Below, in pieces: positions 46,934 through 56,433 of a stretch of DNA of 64,000 nucleotides. The number at the start of each line of letters is the position of its first letter. Within the stretch, counting starts at the first letter, position 1. Made by a program: the position numbers and the translations under genes. Origin of the DNA: Spirochaetota bacterium (GTDB lineage Bacteria; Spirochaetota; UBA4802; UBA5550). The stretch is taken from contig QKCL01000036.1 in the NCBI GenBank assembly GCA_003246895.1, positions 143,910 through 207,909 of the forward strand. The letters are read 5' to 3'. A model generated the notes under the pieces. The model saw only the letters and a program-made list of their open reading frames with translations. It had not been told where the DNA came from and made no database searches.

Positions 46934-47916
46934 ATGAACAAAGTATCATGTGATTCTGCAATTGAAAAGATGAATTTCTATGGTAAAAGCGGTATTCCGT
47001 TTTTTTTTATCATCGACTTTGAAATGGAAAAGCCCGTTGTTTTGCCGCTGGATGAAATTGATAATGATAAAATTATATTTGATATGAACGGTATCAGGAA
47101 TTTTGATATCAGTGCAGGCTCGATCTGTTCTCATGTTGATATAAAAAAAATGCCCATGCCATTTGAAGCCTATCTTGAACCCTTCTCTTATGTGCAGGAT
47201 TGCCAGAGAAATGGGGATTCCTGGCTGGTGAATTTAACCTCTCCAACTGAAATTACGATGAATGCCGGCTTAAGGGAAGTTTTTTTTTAAGCAGATCAAA
47301 GTATAAATTGTTTTATATGGACCAGTTTGTTTTTTTCTCGCCCGAGTGTTTTGTCAGGTTTTGCAATGGCCGGGTAAGCTCATTTCCAATGAAGGGAACA
47401 ATAGATGCATCAGTGAGAAATGCCGCTGAAGTGATTCTTTCTGATGACAAAGAGCATGCCGAACACCTTACAATAGTGGACCTCATACGTAATGATCTGT
47501 CAAAATCTGTGGGCAATTCAAGGGTGGACAGATTCCGTTATATTGACAAAATCAAAACCAGTAACAAAAATCTGCTTCAGGTGAGCTCGGAAATAAGCGC
47601 AACACTGCCGGATGATTATTTTGAGAAACTGGGTTCTATAATTTTTGCCATGCTCCCTGCCGGTTCAGTGAGCGGAGCCCCTAAAGACAGGACACTTGAG
47701 ATAATCCGCAATGCAGAAACCGGTAAAAGGGGGTATTATACAGGGGTTACCGGTGTCTTTGACGGAGAAAATCTTGAAAGTTCCGTGAACATAAGATTTA
47801 TCGAAAGAAACGGCTCCGGATATTTGTTCAGGAGCGGCGGCGGAATCACTATTTATAGTAAATGTGAAAACGAATACATGGAGATGCTGGATAAAATATA
47901 TGTCCCCATTGATTGA
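46934..47916 (+). pseudogene. pabB: Aminodeoxychorismate synthase component I, frameshifted at a T9 run
   Basis: The first frame (46934-47290) ends after NLTSPTEITMNAGLREVFF. The second (47308-47916) carries on with FSPECFVRF, PMKGTIDAS (catalytic Lys), TIVDLIRNDLSKSV, AGSVSGAPKDRTLEI, RGYYTGVTGVF and SGGGITIY. Adding one T to the run of nine T at 47280-47288 joins them through REVFFLSRSKYKLFYMDQF, which is normal for this family. Chorismate plus glutamine-derived ammonia gives aminodeoxychorismate for folate. The break may be a sequencing or assembly error, transcriptional slippage or true loss. The intact downstream frame argues against long decay. Its stop overlaps pabC. Confidence 0.88.
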
Positions 47917-48496
47917 AACTCTGAGGGTTGAAAACGGCAGAATTTTCAATCTTCAGTACCATAACAACCGCATGAATTTTTCACGCAGCACTCTCTTCCG
48001 AGTGAGAAACAGTCTTGATATTCAGGATTATGTTGACCGGCCGTTCTGCCGTTCCCGGGGGCTCCTTAAGTGCCGTATTACATATACATCAGAAATTCGA
48101 AGGATTGAATACTTCCCATACTCTTCAGGAAAAATTGAAATTCTGAAGCTGGTATATGATGATACTGTGGAATACAGTCATAAATATGAAGACAGGTCTG
48201 CGCTTTTGAGACTTTTTGAAATGAGGGGAGCCTGTGATGATATTCTTATTGTTAAAAACGGATTCATTACAGACGCTTCATTTGCAAATGTTGCCCTTTA
48301 TGATGGAAATGTCTGGTGCACTCCCGCCAGGCCGCTTCTGCGGGGAACAATGAGGGAGTATCTCCTGGACCAGGGGATACTTACTGAACGAAATATCAGC
48401 CCGGAGAGTCTCAAGTCATATGAAAAAATTTCTTTAATAAATGCAATGCTGGATATGGGAAATGTTGTAATTGATATTGAAAATATCCGGAAGTGA
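47900..48496 (+). CDS. pabC: Aminodeoxychorismate lyase
   Basis: 198 residues from ATG 47900; the track ORF starts 36 nt earlier inside pabB. It reads MSPLIETLRVENGRIFNLQYHNNRM, the usual start of bacterial PabC, and has a Lys in LLKCRITY for the PLP Schiff base region and the LIVKNGFITDASFANVALYDG signature of class IV PLP enzymes (branched-chain aminotransferase fold). It makes p-aminobenzoate from aminodeoxychorismate, so pabB-pabC form a folate pair. The start overlaps the pabB stop. Confidence 0.88.
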   Translation: MSPLIETLRVENGRIFNLQYHNNRMNFSRSTLFRVRNSLDIQDYVDRPFCRSRGLLKCRITYTSEIRRIEYFPYSSGKIEILKLVYDDTVEYSHKYEDRSALLRLFEMRGACDDILIVKNGFITDASFANVALYDGNVWCTPARPLLRGTMREYLLDQGILTERNISPESLKSYEKISLINAMLDMGNVVIDIENIRK

Positions 48497-48519
48497 AAGC
48501 CTGAGTCTGGAAAAACTTT

Positions 48520-49536
48520 TTACTGCCTGTTTATTCTGTTCAGATATGGCATTGGGTCAACAAACTCTGTTCCGATTTTGATCTGGTAGTAGCATATGTA
48601 CTGGGTTGTCTTTCCTGTTCTTCCAACATATCCGATTACTTCGCCCTTTGAAACGATCTGTCCCTTCTCAACAGAAGCGCGCTGGCAGTGACTGTAGGAT
48701 GTGACAAAGCCGTATTTATGCTTGATTGCGACTGTGAGGCCCAGGTTATTGTCCCATCTTACATCGAGAACAGTTCCCGGCGCAGTTGAACGGATTTCAG
48801 TTCCAGGGAAAGCTTCAATGTCGATACCTTCGTGAAATTCTGTGGTAAAGGAGTAGGGAGAATTTCGGTACCCGTACCTGGAGACAATATAGCCTTCAAC
48901 AGGCCATACAGATGGTGTGTTTGCTATGATCTTCTTTCTGTATTTGAGGAATTCCTTTATTTTTGAAACAAGGTCCTTTGTAGTGACCAGTTCATTTTTT
49001 ATCTCCTGCATATTAAGCAGTTCCAGTGACGGGGCATTCCCCTCTGTTTCTGAAAGCCCGGGAGTGGAATTGTGCTCTCCCCCCTTTGCCCAGAGGGTAT
49101 TGATACTGCTGTTTGGAGTCATGGAATAGAGATATGTTATCTCCGGTTTGAACTGCTGAAAAATGGTGTAGAGTCTGTTGATCTCTTCCTTGAAGTGTTT
49201 GACCTGTACTTTTGAGTCCGCACCGTCTCTCTTGAGAATTGATACCTCCTTCACTGTGGAGGAGTGTGAAATAATCATTATGGAGGTAACTGTGACAGTC
49301 AGGACAGTAAATATCACGATGCTTGATATGGCAAAAATTGATATGTGAAAATTGACAATTTTCTTTTCAGAATGGGGAATGAACATGACAGTGATCTTCT
49401 CTCTCCCCTTGGAGAAGAAGTTCGCACGCATGATTGCCAGTTTTTTTCGCAGCCCCCCGAAATGGTCTGTGAAAAACTGACCGATATTTTCCTGAAGGTC
49501 ATTGAGATCGGAATCTTTAAAAGGATTTATTGCCAT
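48520..49536 (-). CDS. M23-like protein with lost HxH motif
   Basis: 338 residues. A cytoplasmic N-terminus (KITVMFIPHSEKKIVNFHIS) is followed by a membrane helix (about 63-90), a coiled-coil linker (about 95-210), and an M23 domain (about 205-335) with YGYRNSP, FHEGIDIE (H235, D239) and SYSHCQ. The last zinc motif HxH is replaced: the line that reads PHLHFEI in active peptidases reads YICYYQI here (I314, C315, Y316). So it is probably inactive as a peptidase and may serve as a scaffold or amidase activator, as EnvC does. No lipobox. Weak ribosome site. Confidence 0.82.
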   Translation of the reverse strand: MAINPFKDSDLNDLQENIGQFFTDHFGGLRKKLAIMRANFFSKGREKITVMFIPHSEKKIVNFHISIFAISSIVIFTVLTVTVTSIMIISHSSTVKEVSILKRDGADSKVQVKHFKEEINRLYTIFQQFKPEITYLYSMTPNSSINTLWAKGGEHNSTPGLSETEGNAPSLELLNMQEIKNELVTTKDLVSKIKEFLKYRKKIIANTPSVWPVEGYIVSRYGYRNSPYSFTTEFHEGIDIEAFPGTEIRSTAPGTVLDVRWDNNLGLTVAIKHKYGFVTSYSHCQRASVEKGQIVSKGEVIGYVGRTGKTTQYICYYQIKIGTEFVDPMPYLNRINRQ

Positions 49537-49648
49537 ATATACTAGTCTTATTCTTTATAATTATAATATTACAAGGATTATTAATACTATCGGCCTTTAA
49601 AAGTCAAGATATTAATCCTTTATGGACATTTATGTGTATTTTAGCCGG

Positions 49649-50191
49649 TTATTTTGAATATATGAATTTATTTCCGGCTTCAGAGGCTCTTGTCTCGTCA
49701 GTGAGATAGGCAATAATTGACAGGGCAAAGGGAATCGCGGTTCCGGGCCCCATGGAGGTTATGATGTTTGAATCGCGGACTACGGGTGTTTTTTCATGAA
49801 TGCCTTCTGTAATCTGCTTCTCATAGCCGGGGTAGCAGGTGAATCTTTTTCCATTGAGGATTCCGGCCTTTGACAGAACAGAGGGTGCGGCGCATATTGC
49901 CGCCACGAGAGCGTTCTGTGAGTTAAGTACACCAATGAGGTCTATTATCTCCTGAGAGTCTGCAAGGTTCTTTGTGCCGGGCATTCCTCCAGGTAGAACA
50001 ATGGAGGAGATTTCAAAGTCTATTTCATTGAACGCCATGTCGGCAATGACTGTTATACCGTGTGCACCTGTAACCTCCCTTTTTCCAAGAGATACAGTTT
50101 TTGTATCAATTCCTGCTCTCAGCAGAAGGTCAGTTACTGTTATTGCTTCAGTTTCCTCAAATCCAGGGGCAAGCGGTATAATTACAGTCAT
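49649..50191 (-). CDS. DJ-1/PfpI family protein
   Basis: 180 residues. IIPLAPGFEETEAI contains the conserved Glu and AAICAAPSVLSKAG the nucleophile Cys of the DJ-1/YajL/ThiJ family. Activities proposed for it include glyoxalase and protein repair, but none can be chosen from sequence. Ribosome site GGAGGA. Last gene of the STAS-pth-xpaC-telA run; 24 nt after telA. A second DJ-1 superfamily member, elbB, lies at 40.5 kb. Confidence 0.9.
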   Translation of the reverse strand: MTVIIPLAPGFEETEAITVTDLLLRAGIDTKTVSLGKREVTGAHGITVIADMAFNEIDFEISSIVLPGGMPGTKNLADSQEIIDLIGVLNSQNALVAAICAAPSVLSKAGILNGKRFTCYPGYEKQITEGIHEKTPVVRDSNIITSMGPGTAIPFALSIIAYLTDETRASEAGNKFIYSK

Positions 50192-50215
50192 ATCTCCTCC
50201 ATTTTCCTTAAAAAA

Positions 50216-51316
50216 TCAGTCCAGTTTCAGGTTCGCACCTGATTCCTTTACCTGAATGAGTTTCTGTTTCAGTTCATCTTCAATCTTGTTCAGCTCGACT
50301 TCAGCTTCCTGTCTCTTCACGCGGCCTTCGGCCTGAATCTTTATGGTTTCGTCTATGGTGGAGATGAGATTTTCGTGAACTTTTTTCAGTGTATCTATCT
50401 CGACAATACCCTTTTCTGATTCCCTTGCGATCTGAAGGCTGCTGTCTTTCAGAAGGTCTGCATTTTTGGAGAGCAGGTCGTTTGTGGCTTCATTAACCTC
50501 CTGCTGCACCTTCAGAGCCTTTTTCTGCCTGAAGAGGCTTATGGCTATGACTACCTGGTTTTTCCAGAGAGGAATAGTGTTCAGGATGGAACTCTGAATT
50601 TTTTCGACCAGAAGCTGGTCATTATTCTGTATGAGTCTTACCTGTGGCAGAGTCTGAATGGAAACCATTCTGCTGAGCTTCAGGTCGTATATTTTTTTCT
50701 CGAACCTGTTTATCATCTGTGTCAGATCCTGAACCTTCTGGGCATCAAGTGTATCTGCTGACTTTTCAGCAGCAGCCTTTAGTTCCGGAAGGGTCTTTTC
50801 CTGAAGTTCCTTCAGCTTTATCCCGCCCGCAAGTATGTAGAAATCGAGTTCTTTGAGATATTCCTTGTTTTTATCGTAGAGGTTGTCAAGGAGTGTGACA
50901 TCTTTTAAAAGGAGCATTCTGGATTTTGTAAGTTCGTCTGTTATCTCCTCAATATGATGTTCTATGGACTGGTACTGCGCCACAAATTTTTTTGCGCCGG
51001 AAACAAGATTCCCGAGAAGAGGAATCTTGGACAGGAAGCTCTCCTCATTGAGTGATTCAACATCCAGGCCCTTTACTGTAAGCATTAGGTCTGTGAGTGT
51101 TGATCCCACTTCTCCTGTGTCCTTTGCCTTAACCTGGGAGAGTATGCTGTCTGCGAAGTTGGAGATATTGCTCTGGGCACCTACACCGTACTGAATTACG
51201 CCCTGAGAGTCGTTAATGTCAAACTGTGAAAGTATTTCATCGACCCGTTTTTTTTCTTCCGGGGTCAACTCCTCAACCTTTAGTTCCTGTTCGAGTCCCT
51301 GTACTGCTGATTCCAT
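50216..51316 (-). CDS. TelA family protein (toxic anion resistance)
   Basis: 366 residues, almost entirely helical. LDNLYDKNKEYLKELDFYILAGG and SRMVSIQTLPQVRLIQNNDQLLVEKIQSS are the TelA signatures, and the C-terminus is a long coiled coil. TelA-like proteins were first found in a tellurite-resistance cluster, but the actual role of the widespread members is unknown and often seen near envelope stress genes. It follows xpaC by 17 nt; the xpaC-telA pair is conserved in many bacteria. Good ribosome site AGGAGGA. Confidence 0.92.
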   Translation of the reverse strand: MESAVQGLEQELKVEELTPEEKKRVDEILSQFDINDSQGVIQYGVGAQSNISNFADSILSQVKAKDTGEVGSTLTDLMLTVKGLDVESLNEESFLSKIPLLGNLVSGAKKFVAQYQSIEHHIEEITDELTKSRMLLLKDVTLLDNLYDKNKEYLKELDFYILAGGIKLKELQEKTLPELKAAAEKSADTLDAQKVQDLTQMINRFEKKIYDLKLSRMVSIQTLPQVRLIQNNDQLLVEKIQSSILNTIPLWKNQVVIAISLFRQKKALKVQQEVNEATNDLLSKNADLLKDSSLQIARESEKGIVEIDTLKKVHENLISTIDETIKIQAEGRVKRQEAEVELNKIEDELKQKLIQVKESGANLKLD

Positions 51317-51333
51317 TATGTCCTCCTGTAATG

Positions 51334-51939
51334 TCAGCCTTCGAGCTGAATTGTTTTTTCAAGTACCTGTATCTCCGTATTGAGGTCAAGAAGATCATCC
51401 TCAAGGAGATTTTTTAACTGTTTATCATATGTTTTAAGAATTGAATCGAGAACGTCCTCGACTTTTTTGAGAGTGTTAAGTACATCCTCGCCGGGGTTTT
51501 TTTTAGATGACAGCTCCACATACTGGAGAACTATTTTCTCTGTTGTATCGAGATAGTAATTTATGAACTGCCGGGCCTTGTTGATGTCATCGGGATTTTT
51601 TTCTATGTAGTCAAAGATTTCCAGCCCGGTCTTGCATATGGTCTGGACTTTTTCAGCAACGGCGTTGTCTGATATGAGTCTTGTGTTGCTGCGGATGTTG
51701 CGAAGTTTTGCGATACCCTCTTTCTGGATTGTGCTGCTTCTTTTGTCCCTTTCGGTATCATCGGATTTTTTTGTATCCCTGTTCTTTTCTGAGGAGAATA
51801 TGAGTCCGTATATTTTCCAGAAACCGTAGAGCCCGAGTATTGATACAAGGATTGTGAGGAAAATCATGGGAAAGAAAGTGTAGAAAATTTTAAATGTTAC
51901 AACTGAAAAAATCAGGGAAAGTAATAGTCGTAGAAACAT
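51334..51939 (-). CDS. XpaC family membrane protein (partner of TelA)
   Basis: 201 residues from ATG 51939 (AGGAG 7 nt upstream; the longer track ORF is unlikely). Two membrane helices close to the start (about 3-22 and 24-48), then helical cytoplasmic region with KLRNIRSNTRLISDNAVAEKVQ and FIEYIEKNP-like FDYIEKNPDDINKARQFINYYL, matching the XpaC (5-bromo-4-chloroindolyl phosphate hydrolysis) family. That name describes an old phenotype, not a known enzyme. Next to telA as often seen. Confidence 0.82.
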   Translation of the reverse strand: MFLRLLLSLIFSVVTFKIFYTFFPMIFLTILVSILGLYGFWKIYGLIFSSEKNRDTKKSDDTERDKRSSTIQKEGIAKLRNIRSNTRLISDNAVAEKVQTICKTGLEIFDYIEKNPDDINKARQFINYYLDTTEKIVLQYVELSSKKNPGEDVLNTLKKVEDVLDSILKTYDKQLKNLLEDDLLDLNTEIQVLEKTIQLEG

Positions 51940-52026
51940 CAGATACTCCTGTTTTATGTGCTTGAAACAGAATATAATAAAAACCGCGACTTTGTACAAG
52001 AAAAAATTGATTAAGAATGTAGGATC

Positions 52027-52563
52027 CTAATCAATTTGGCTTATTATTTCCCTGATTATTTCATCAAAATCAGAGGACATATCATCAATTTTTGAAAACT
52101 CTTCACCTGTAAAGTTTGAGAGAACATGGTCCGATACAGAAACATGCGGATTTTCAGGCCTGCCTATGCCGAACCTGATTCTGTGGAAATCGGCAGTGCC
52201 GCATTCGTTTGTAATTGACCTTATGCCGTTGTGGCCCTTGTGCCCACCGGAAAATTTTGTCCGCATGTCCGAGAATTTAAGTTCCAGTTCATCGTGGACA
52301 ACAATGAGATTTGAGGGTGTTTCATCGTAAAATTTCAGGGCCTTTTTCACGGCCTTTCCGCTCTCATTCATATAGGTCTGGGGAAAGAGGAAAAGGCAGT
52401 CCCTTGAGTCTATACGTCCGGTGCCTGTAATTGACAGAAATTCGTTTTTGCCCGGTTTTATGTTATGTATTTCTGCAAGTTTCTGGCCCAGTATGAAACC
52501 GATATTGTGGCGTGTCTTTACATATTTTTTTCCGGGGTTTCCGAGAAAGGCAAGAATGATCAT
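52027..52563 (-). CDS. pth: Peptidyl-tRNA hydrolase
   Basis: 178 residues. AFLGNPGKKYVKTRHNIGF carries the conserved Asn and catalytic His; LIVVHDELELKF carries the catalytic Asp, and GGHKGHNGIRSI the substrate-loop His and Asn. It releases peptides from stalled peptidyl-tRNA. Start behind GGAGCACC with a long 10-nt gap. It lies 20 nt after the STAS gene and 87 nt before xpaC. Confidence 0.97.
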   Translation of the reverse strand: MIILAFLGNPGKKYVKTRHNIGFILGQKLAEIHNIKPGKNEFLSITGTGRIDSRDCLFLFPQTYMNESGKAVKKALKFYDETPSNLIVVHDELELKFSDMRTKFSGGHKGHNGIRSITNECGTADFHRIRFGIGRPENPHVSVSDHVLSNFTGEEFSKIDDMSSDFDEIIREIISQID

Positions 52564-52583
52564 TGTTTAGGTGCTCCAGAATG

Positions 52584-52922
52584 CTAGTTGAGGTTCAGTT
52601 CCTGGACAGCTTCATCCATTGTTTTGAAAATCCGGATTCTTTTGTCCAGTCCTGTGATTCTAAACATCTGCATTATGTCCTGATTTACATTGACAAGTGC
52701 AAAATGTTTACTGTTTTTTTCAGATTTTGTATAGTAGACTACGATTATTCCAAGTGAAGAGCTGTCAATGAAAGTCAGGTCAGAAAGATTTATGAGAATA
52801 TGGGAGTCTGAATCAACATATTTTTTCAGAAGGGTTTCAAATGGAGATATGTTCTCAATTGAAAGTGTACCCTTCACTGTTACTACGGTATGATTGTTTT
52901 TTGATTCAGCAGATACTTTCAT
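52584..52922 (-). CDS. STAS-domain anti-sigma-factor antagonist-like protein
   Basis: 112 residues, one STAS domain: HTVVTVKGTLSIENISPFE, then FIDSSSLGIIVVYYTK with the phospho-Ser region, and a helix at the end. As for the 30189 gene, the partner kinase is not adjacent. It heads a run on the minus strand with pth, xpaC, telA and a DJ-1 gene. No clear ribosome site. No gene is seen from 52923 to 53136. Confidence 0.88.
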   Translation of the reverse strand: MKVSAESKNNHTVVTVKGTLSIENISPFETLLKKYVDSDSHILINLSDLTFIDSSSLGIIVVYYTKSEKNSKHFALVNVNQDIMQMFRITGLDKRIRIFKTMDEAVQELNLN

Positions 52923-53136
52923 TGTTATACCATATGATTTTCAAACATTTATAGACAAGATACTATAAAATAGAAATTTTACTACTATATTATCCCTAAA
53001 AAGGCATAATTAACATTATTTTTGGTTATTATTTTTAAAGGACGGCATATTGTCAAACTTTAATAGGAAAATGTTTGAAAATAGCATTTTCATTATGTTA
53101 AATTTGATGAAACCGGAATGAGACAGCCCTGCCGGA

Positions 53137-55845
53137 TCAGTGAGCCTCGTCCCAGTTACTGCCCCTTCCCAGGTCAACGACAATGGGGACTTTCAGTTCC
53201 AGGGCATTTTCCATTTTCTCCTTCACAAGGTTCTCCACCGTTTTGTTTTCGTCATTATGCACTTCAAGGACCAGTTCATCATGCACCTGCATGATCATTC
53301 TTGATTTAAGACCCTTCTCCTTCATGGATTTGTAGATATCGATCATTGCAATCTTTATCATGTCCGCCGAAGTTCCCTGAATTGGGGTGTTTATTGCAAC
53401 CCTTTCTGCGCCCTCCCGCCTGAAGGATGTCTTTGAGTCGATTTCCGGCACATCACGCCTCCTTCCAAGTAGTGTCTGTACATATCCGTGTTCCCTGGCA
53501 AATGAGGTGATTCTTTCGATGTACTGCTTAAAGCCGGGGTAGAGCTGAAAGTACTTTTCAATGAATTCCGCCGCTTCCCTTATGCCGATTTCCGCCTGCT
53601 GTGAAAGGCCGTAGGGGGAAACACCGTAAATTGTGGCGAAGTTTATGATTTTGGCCTGTCTCCTCATGTCAGGGGTTATTGCATCCATGGGGACTGAAAA
53701 TACCGACGATGCTGTCATGCTGTGAATGTCAGTGCCCTCTGTAAAGGCCTTGAGCATGTTTTCGTCCTCTGAAAAGTGCGCGGCCAGTCTCAGTTCAATC
53801 TGCGAGTAGTCGGCAGAGAGGAGATAGAATCCCTTTTCCGGGATAAAGCCCTTTCTGATCTGCCTTCCGAAGCTGTCCCTGATTGGAATATTCTGGAGAT
53901 TGGGGTCTGAAGAAGAAAGCCTTCCCGTGGACGCCACTGTCTGATTGTATGATGTGTGAATTCTGCCGGTCAGGGGGTTTACAAGTTCAGGCAGGGTGTC
54001 TATATATGTGCTTTTCAGTTTGCTCAGTGTTCTGTAGGAGATGAGATTGTCAATGATCTCATGCTGTCCCCTGAGGGTTTCCAGAACCTTGATGTCTGTT
54101 GAGAAGCCGGTTTTTGTCTTCTTCACAGGCTTCAGTCCGATCTCCTCAAAGAGCACTGATGCAAGTTCCCTTGTGCTGTTTATGTTGAATCTCCTGCCCG
54201 CATGGGAGTAAATTCCGTTTTCCACTTCACTCAGCATTTCTGAAGTTTCGCTCTCCATCCTTGCAAAGTGGGCCTTGTCGATTCCAACTCCGTGATACTC
54301 CATGTCCGCAAGAACCTCAAGGAGAGGCATCTCCACATTTTCATAGAGTTCCATGAGGCTGTCCCTTTCAAGCATTGGCCTGAAGATGTTATGGAGCCTC
54401 AGGGTGATGTCGGTGTCTTCTATTGCGTATTCCGACAGTTTATCAAGTGGAACTTCTGTGATGGGTACTGCATTTTTTCCAATGCCCACCAGTTCCTTGT
54501 ATGTTATTGTGGTGTAGTTCAGGTACTTTTCAGCCAGGTCGTCCATGTTGTGCCTTCTGTCCGAAGGTGTCAGCAGATAAGACGCTATCATTGTATCAAA
54601 TGAAATTCCCTTCAGTTCAATTCCAGCCTTTCTCAGTACCAGATAGTCATACTTGATGTTCTGGCCGATCTTTTTTATGTTCCCGTTTTCAAGAAGGGGT
54701 TTTATCCTTTTCAGGGATTCGTCCCTGTCGGGGATGTCGTCGCTGAAGAGGCCGCGGCTTATGAGGGGCAGGAACCAGCCCTGATTCTCCTCAATTGAAA
54801 ATGACATCGCCACAAGTTCCGCTTCCATTGGCCTTATGGAGTCTGTTTCGGTATCGAATGAGAATGTTCCGGCCTTTTTCAGCGCATCTATTGTTTCATC
54901 AAGTTCCTCAAGGGTTTTAATGGTTATGTAGTGCCTGTTTTCCCTGTCTGTTGCGGAATTTGCAGGAGATTTTGCATCTGTACCTTTGAAAAAGTCTTTT
55001 ACTATGGATTCCATTTCCATTTCGTGGAAGAAACCTGCAGCTCCTTCACTGAAGCCGTTAAATTCAAGTTCAGGGAGGGTAGCTGTTACCGGTGCATCGA
55101 GCCTGATTGTGACAAGGTCCTGGCTCAGGTATGCAGATTCTTTTCCTTCTTTCAGAAGAGTTCCGGTCTTGCCCTTTATGCTTTCAATGTTTTCATAGAT
55201 ATTGTCAAGGGTGGAGAATTCATTTATGAGCTTAAGGGCTGTTTTCTCCCCTATGCCCTTTACTCCGGGGACATTGTCTGAAGTGTCTCCCACGAGTGCC
55301 ATGTAGTCAATTACCCTGTCGGGAGTTATACCTGTTTTTTCGGATATATTCTCGTGGGTGTATATTTCGTATTCCGATATACCTTTCTTGTTGGCATATA
55401 TCTTCACGTTTTCATTGAGGAGCTGGTATGCGTCCTTGTCACCGGTCACAAGCATGACCTCTGTTTCTTCTGAACCGAAGAGTTTTGATGCAGTACCAAG
55501 TACATCATCAGCCTCATAGTCTTCAAGTTCAAGTGATGGTATGCCCAGTGCTTCAACCATGTTTTTTATTTCAGTTATCTGGCTTCTCAGGTCATCTGGC
55601 ATTTTCTGCCTGTTTGCCTTGTAGTCTTCATATATCCGGAACCTCAGTGATTTTCCCGGAGGGTCAAAGGCCACGGCAAGGTAGTCCGGTTTCTGTTCAT
55701 CGACCAGTTTCAGAAGCATTCTGGCGAATCCGAAAATTGCCGAAGTGTTCTGGCCCTTTGAGTTTATGAGCGGGTTTCTGATAAATGCAAAGTATGCCCT
55801 GTAACAGAGGGCGTGTCCGTCAATTATGAAGAGTTTTTTTTTCAT
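53137..55845 (-). CDS. polA: DNA polymerase I
   Basis: 902 residues, full three-domain enzyme. 5'-3' exonuclease: LFIIDGHALCYRAYFA, LEDYEADDVLGTA, VTGDKDAYQLL, MALVGDTSDNVPGVKGIGEK. 3'-5' exonuclease with intact acidic residues: FSFDTETDS (Exo I), GQNIKYDYLVL (Exo II), YAIEDTDITLRL (Exo III), so proofreading is likely retained. Polymerase: DYSQIELRLAAHFS (A), KIINFATIYGVSPYGL (B) and QVHDELVLEV (C). It fills gaps in repair and removes primers. It follows the cyclic-nucleotide-binding gene after 18 nt. Confidence 0.98.
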   Translation of the reverse strand: MKKKLFIIDGHALCYRAYFAFIRNPLINSKGQNTSAIFGFARMLLKLVDEQKPDYLAVAFDPPGKSLRFRIYEDYKANRQKMPDDLRSQITEIKNMVEALGIPSLELEDYEADDVLGTASKLFGSEETEVMLVTGDKDAYQLLNENVKIYANKKGISEYEIYTHENISEKTGITPDRVIDYMALVGDTSDNVPGVKGIGEKTALKLINEFSTLDNIYENIESIKGKTGTLLKEGKESAYLSQDLVTIRLDAPVTATLPELEFNGFSEGAAGFFHEMEMESIVKDFFKGTDAKSPANSATDRENRHYITIKTLEELDETIDALKKAGTFSFDTETDSIRPMEAELVAMSFSIEENQGWFLPLISRGLFSDDIPDRDESLKRIKPLLENGNIKKIGQNIKYDYLVLRKAGIELKGISFDTMIASYLLTPSDRRHNMDDLAEKYLNYTTITYKELVGIGKNAVPITEVPLDKLSEYAIEDTDITLRLHNIFRPMLERDSLMELYENVEMPLLEVLADMEYHGVGIDKAHFARMESETSEMLSEVENGIYSHAGRRFNINSTRELASVLFEEIGLKPVKKTKTGFSTDIKVLETLRGQHEIIDNLISYRTLSKLKSTYIDTLPELVNPLTGRIHTSYNQTVASTGRLSSSDPNLQNIPIRDSFGRQIRKGFIPEKGFYLLSADYSQIELRLAAHFSEDENMLKAFTEGTDIHSMTASSVFSVPMDAITPDMRRQAKIINFATIYGVSPYGLSQQAEIGIREAAEFIEKYFQLYPGFKQYIERITSFAREHGYVQTLLGRRRDVPEIDSKTSFRREGAERVAINTPIQGTSADMIKIAMIDIYKSMKEKGLKSRMIMQVHDELVLEVHNDENKTVENLVKEKMENALELKVPIVVDLGRGSNWDEAH

Positions 55846-55863
55846 GTTCTATCCTGATTCTGA

Positions 55864-56259
55864 TTATACTACACGGGTCTCTTTGAGTCTGTTTATTTCG
55901 TTAACTTTACCGATGAGTATTTCGTCTGTTTTGGCAAGTCTCTGTGCAAGAATGTGAACCATTTTTGCTGCAAAGTGGGGGTTTTTTATGAGAAAGCCCT
56001 TAAGCTGGCTCAGATTGTCTATGTATGCGAGTTTAATATCTCCTATTGCCTTTACCGTGGCGCTTCTTGGAGTGCTTGTGAAGAGAGATATCTCTCCGAA
56101 AAAATCCCCCTTTGACATTCTTGCCACGGATATCTGGTCGTCGCCTTCGCCCAGTATTATATTTACCTCGCCGTCGAGAATTATATACATTCTCTGTTCC
56201 TGCTGGCCCGATTTAATAATTGTCTCACCGTTTTGAAAATACATTACATTTCTGGACAT
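55864..56259 (-). CDS. Stand-alone cyclic-nucleotide-binding domain protein
   Basis: 131 residues, only a Crp-type CNB domain: FQNGETIIKSGQQEQRMYIILDGEVNI, and the phosphate-binding cassette GDFFGEISLFTSTPRSATVKA with the usual FGE and RSA. There is no HTH after it, only a short helical tail. Such proteins may bind cAMP or c-di-GMP and act through partners. Upstream of polA with an 18-nt gap. Start behind GGAG at 7 nt. Confidence 0.88.
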   Translation of the reverse strand: MSRNVMYFQNGETIIKSGQQEQRMYIILDGEVNIILGEGDDQISVARMSKGDFFGEISLFTSTPRSATVKAIGDIKLAYIDNLSQLKGFLIKNPHFAAKMVHILAQRLAKTDEILIGKVNEINRLKETRVV

Positions 56260-56433
56260 TCTGAAACTCCCGGATTATATCTGTTTATATCTTTTATCGG
56301 CATTTTTTCTGTTTTGTTTAAAACTAAGGATCTTTTTACTTTTTATAATAAAATAAAGGCGAACGTGGAAGGCAAGTAAATAAATTTCCGGAGATTTGCA
56401 CGCTGGAGCAGGGTTTTCTGAATTTAACTGAAT

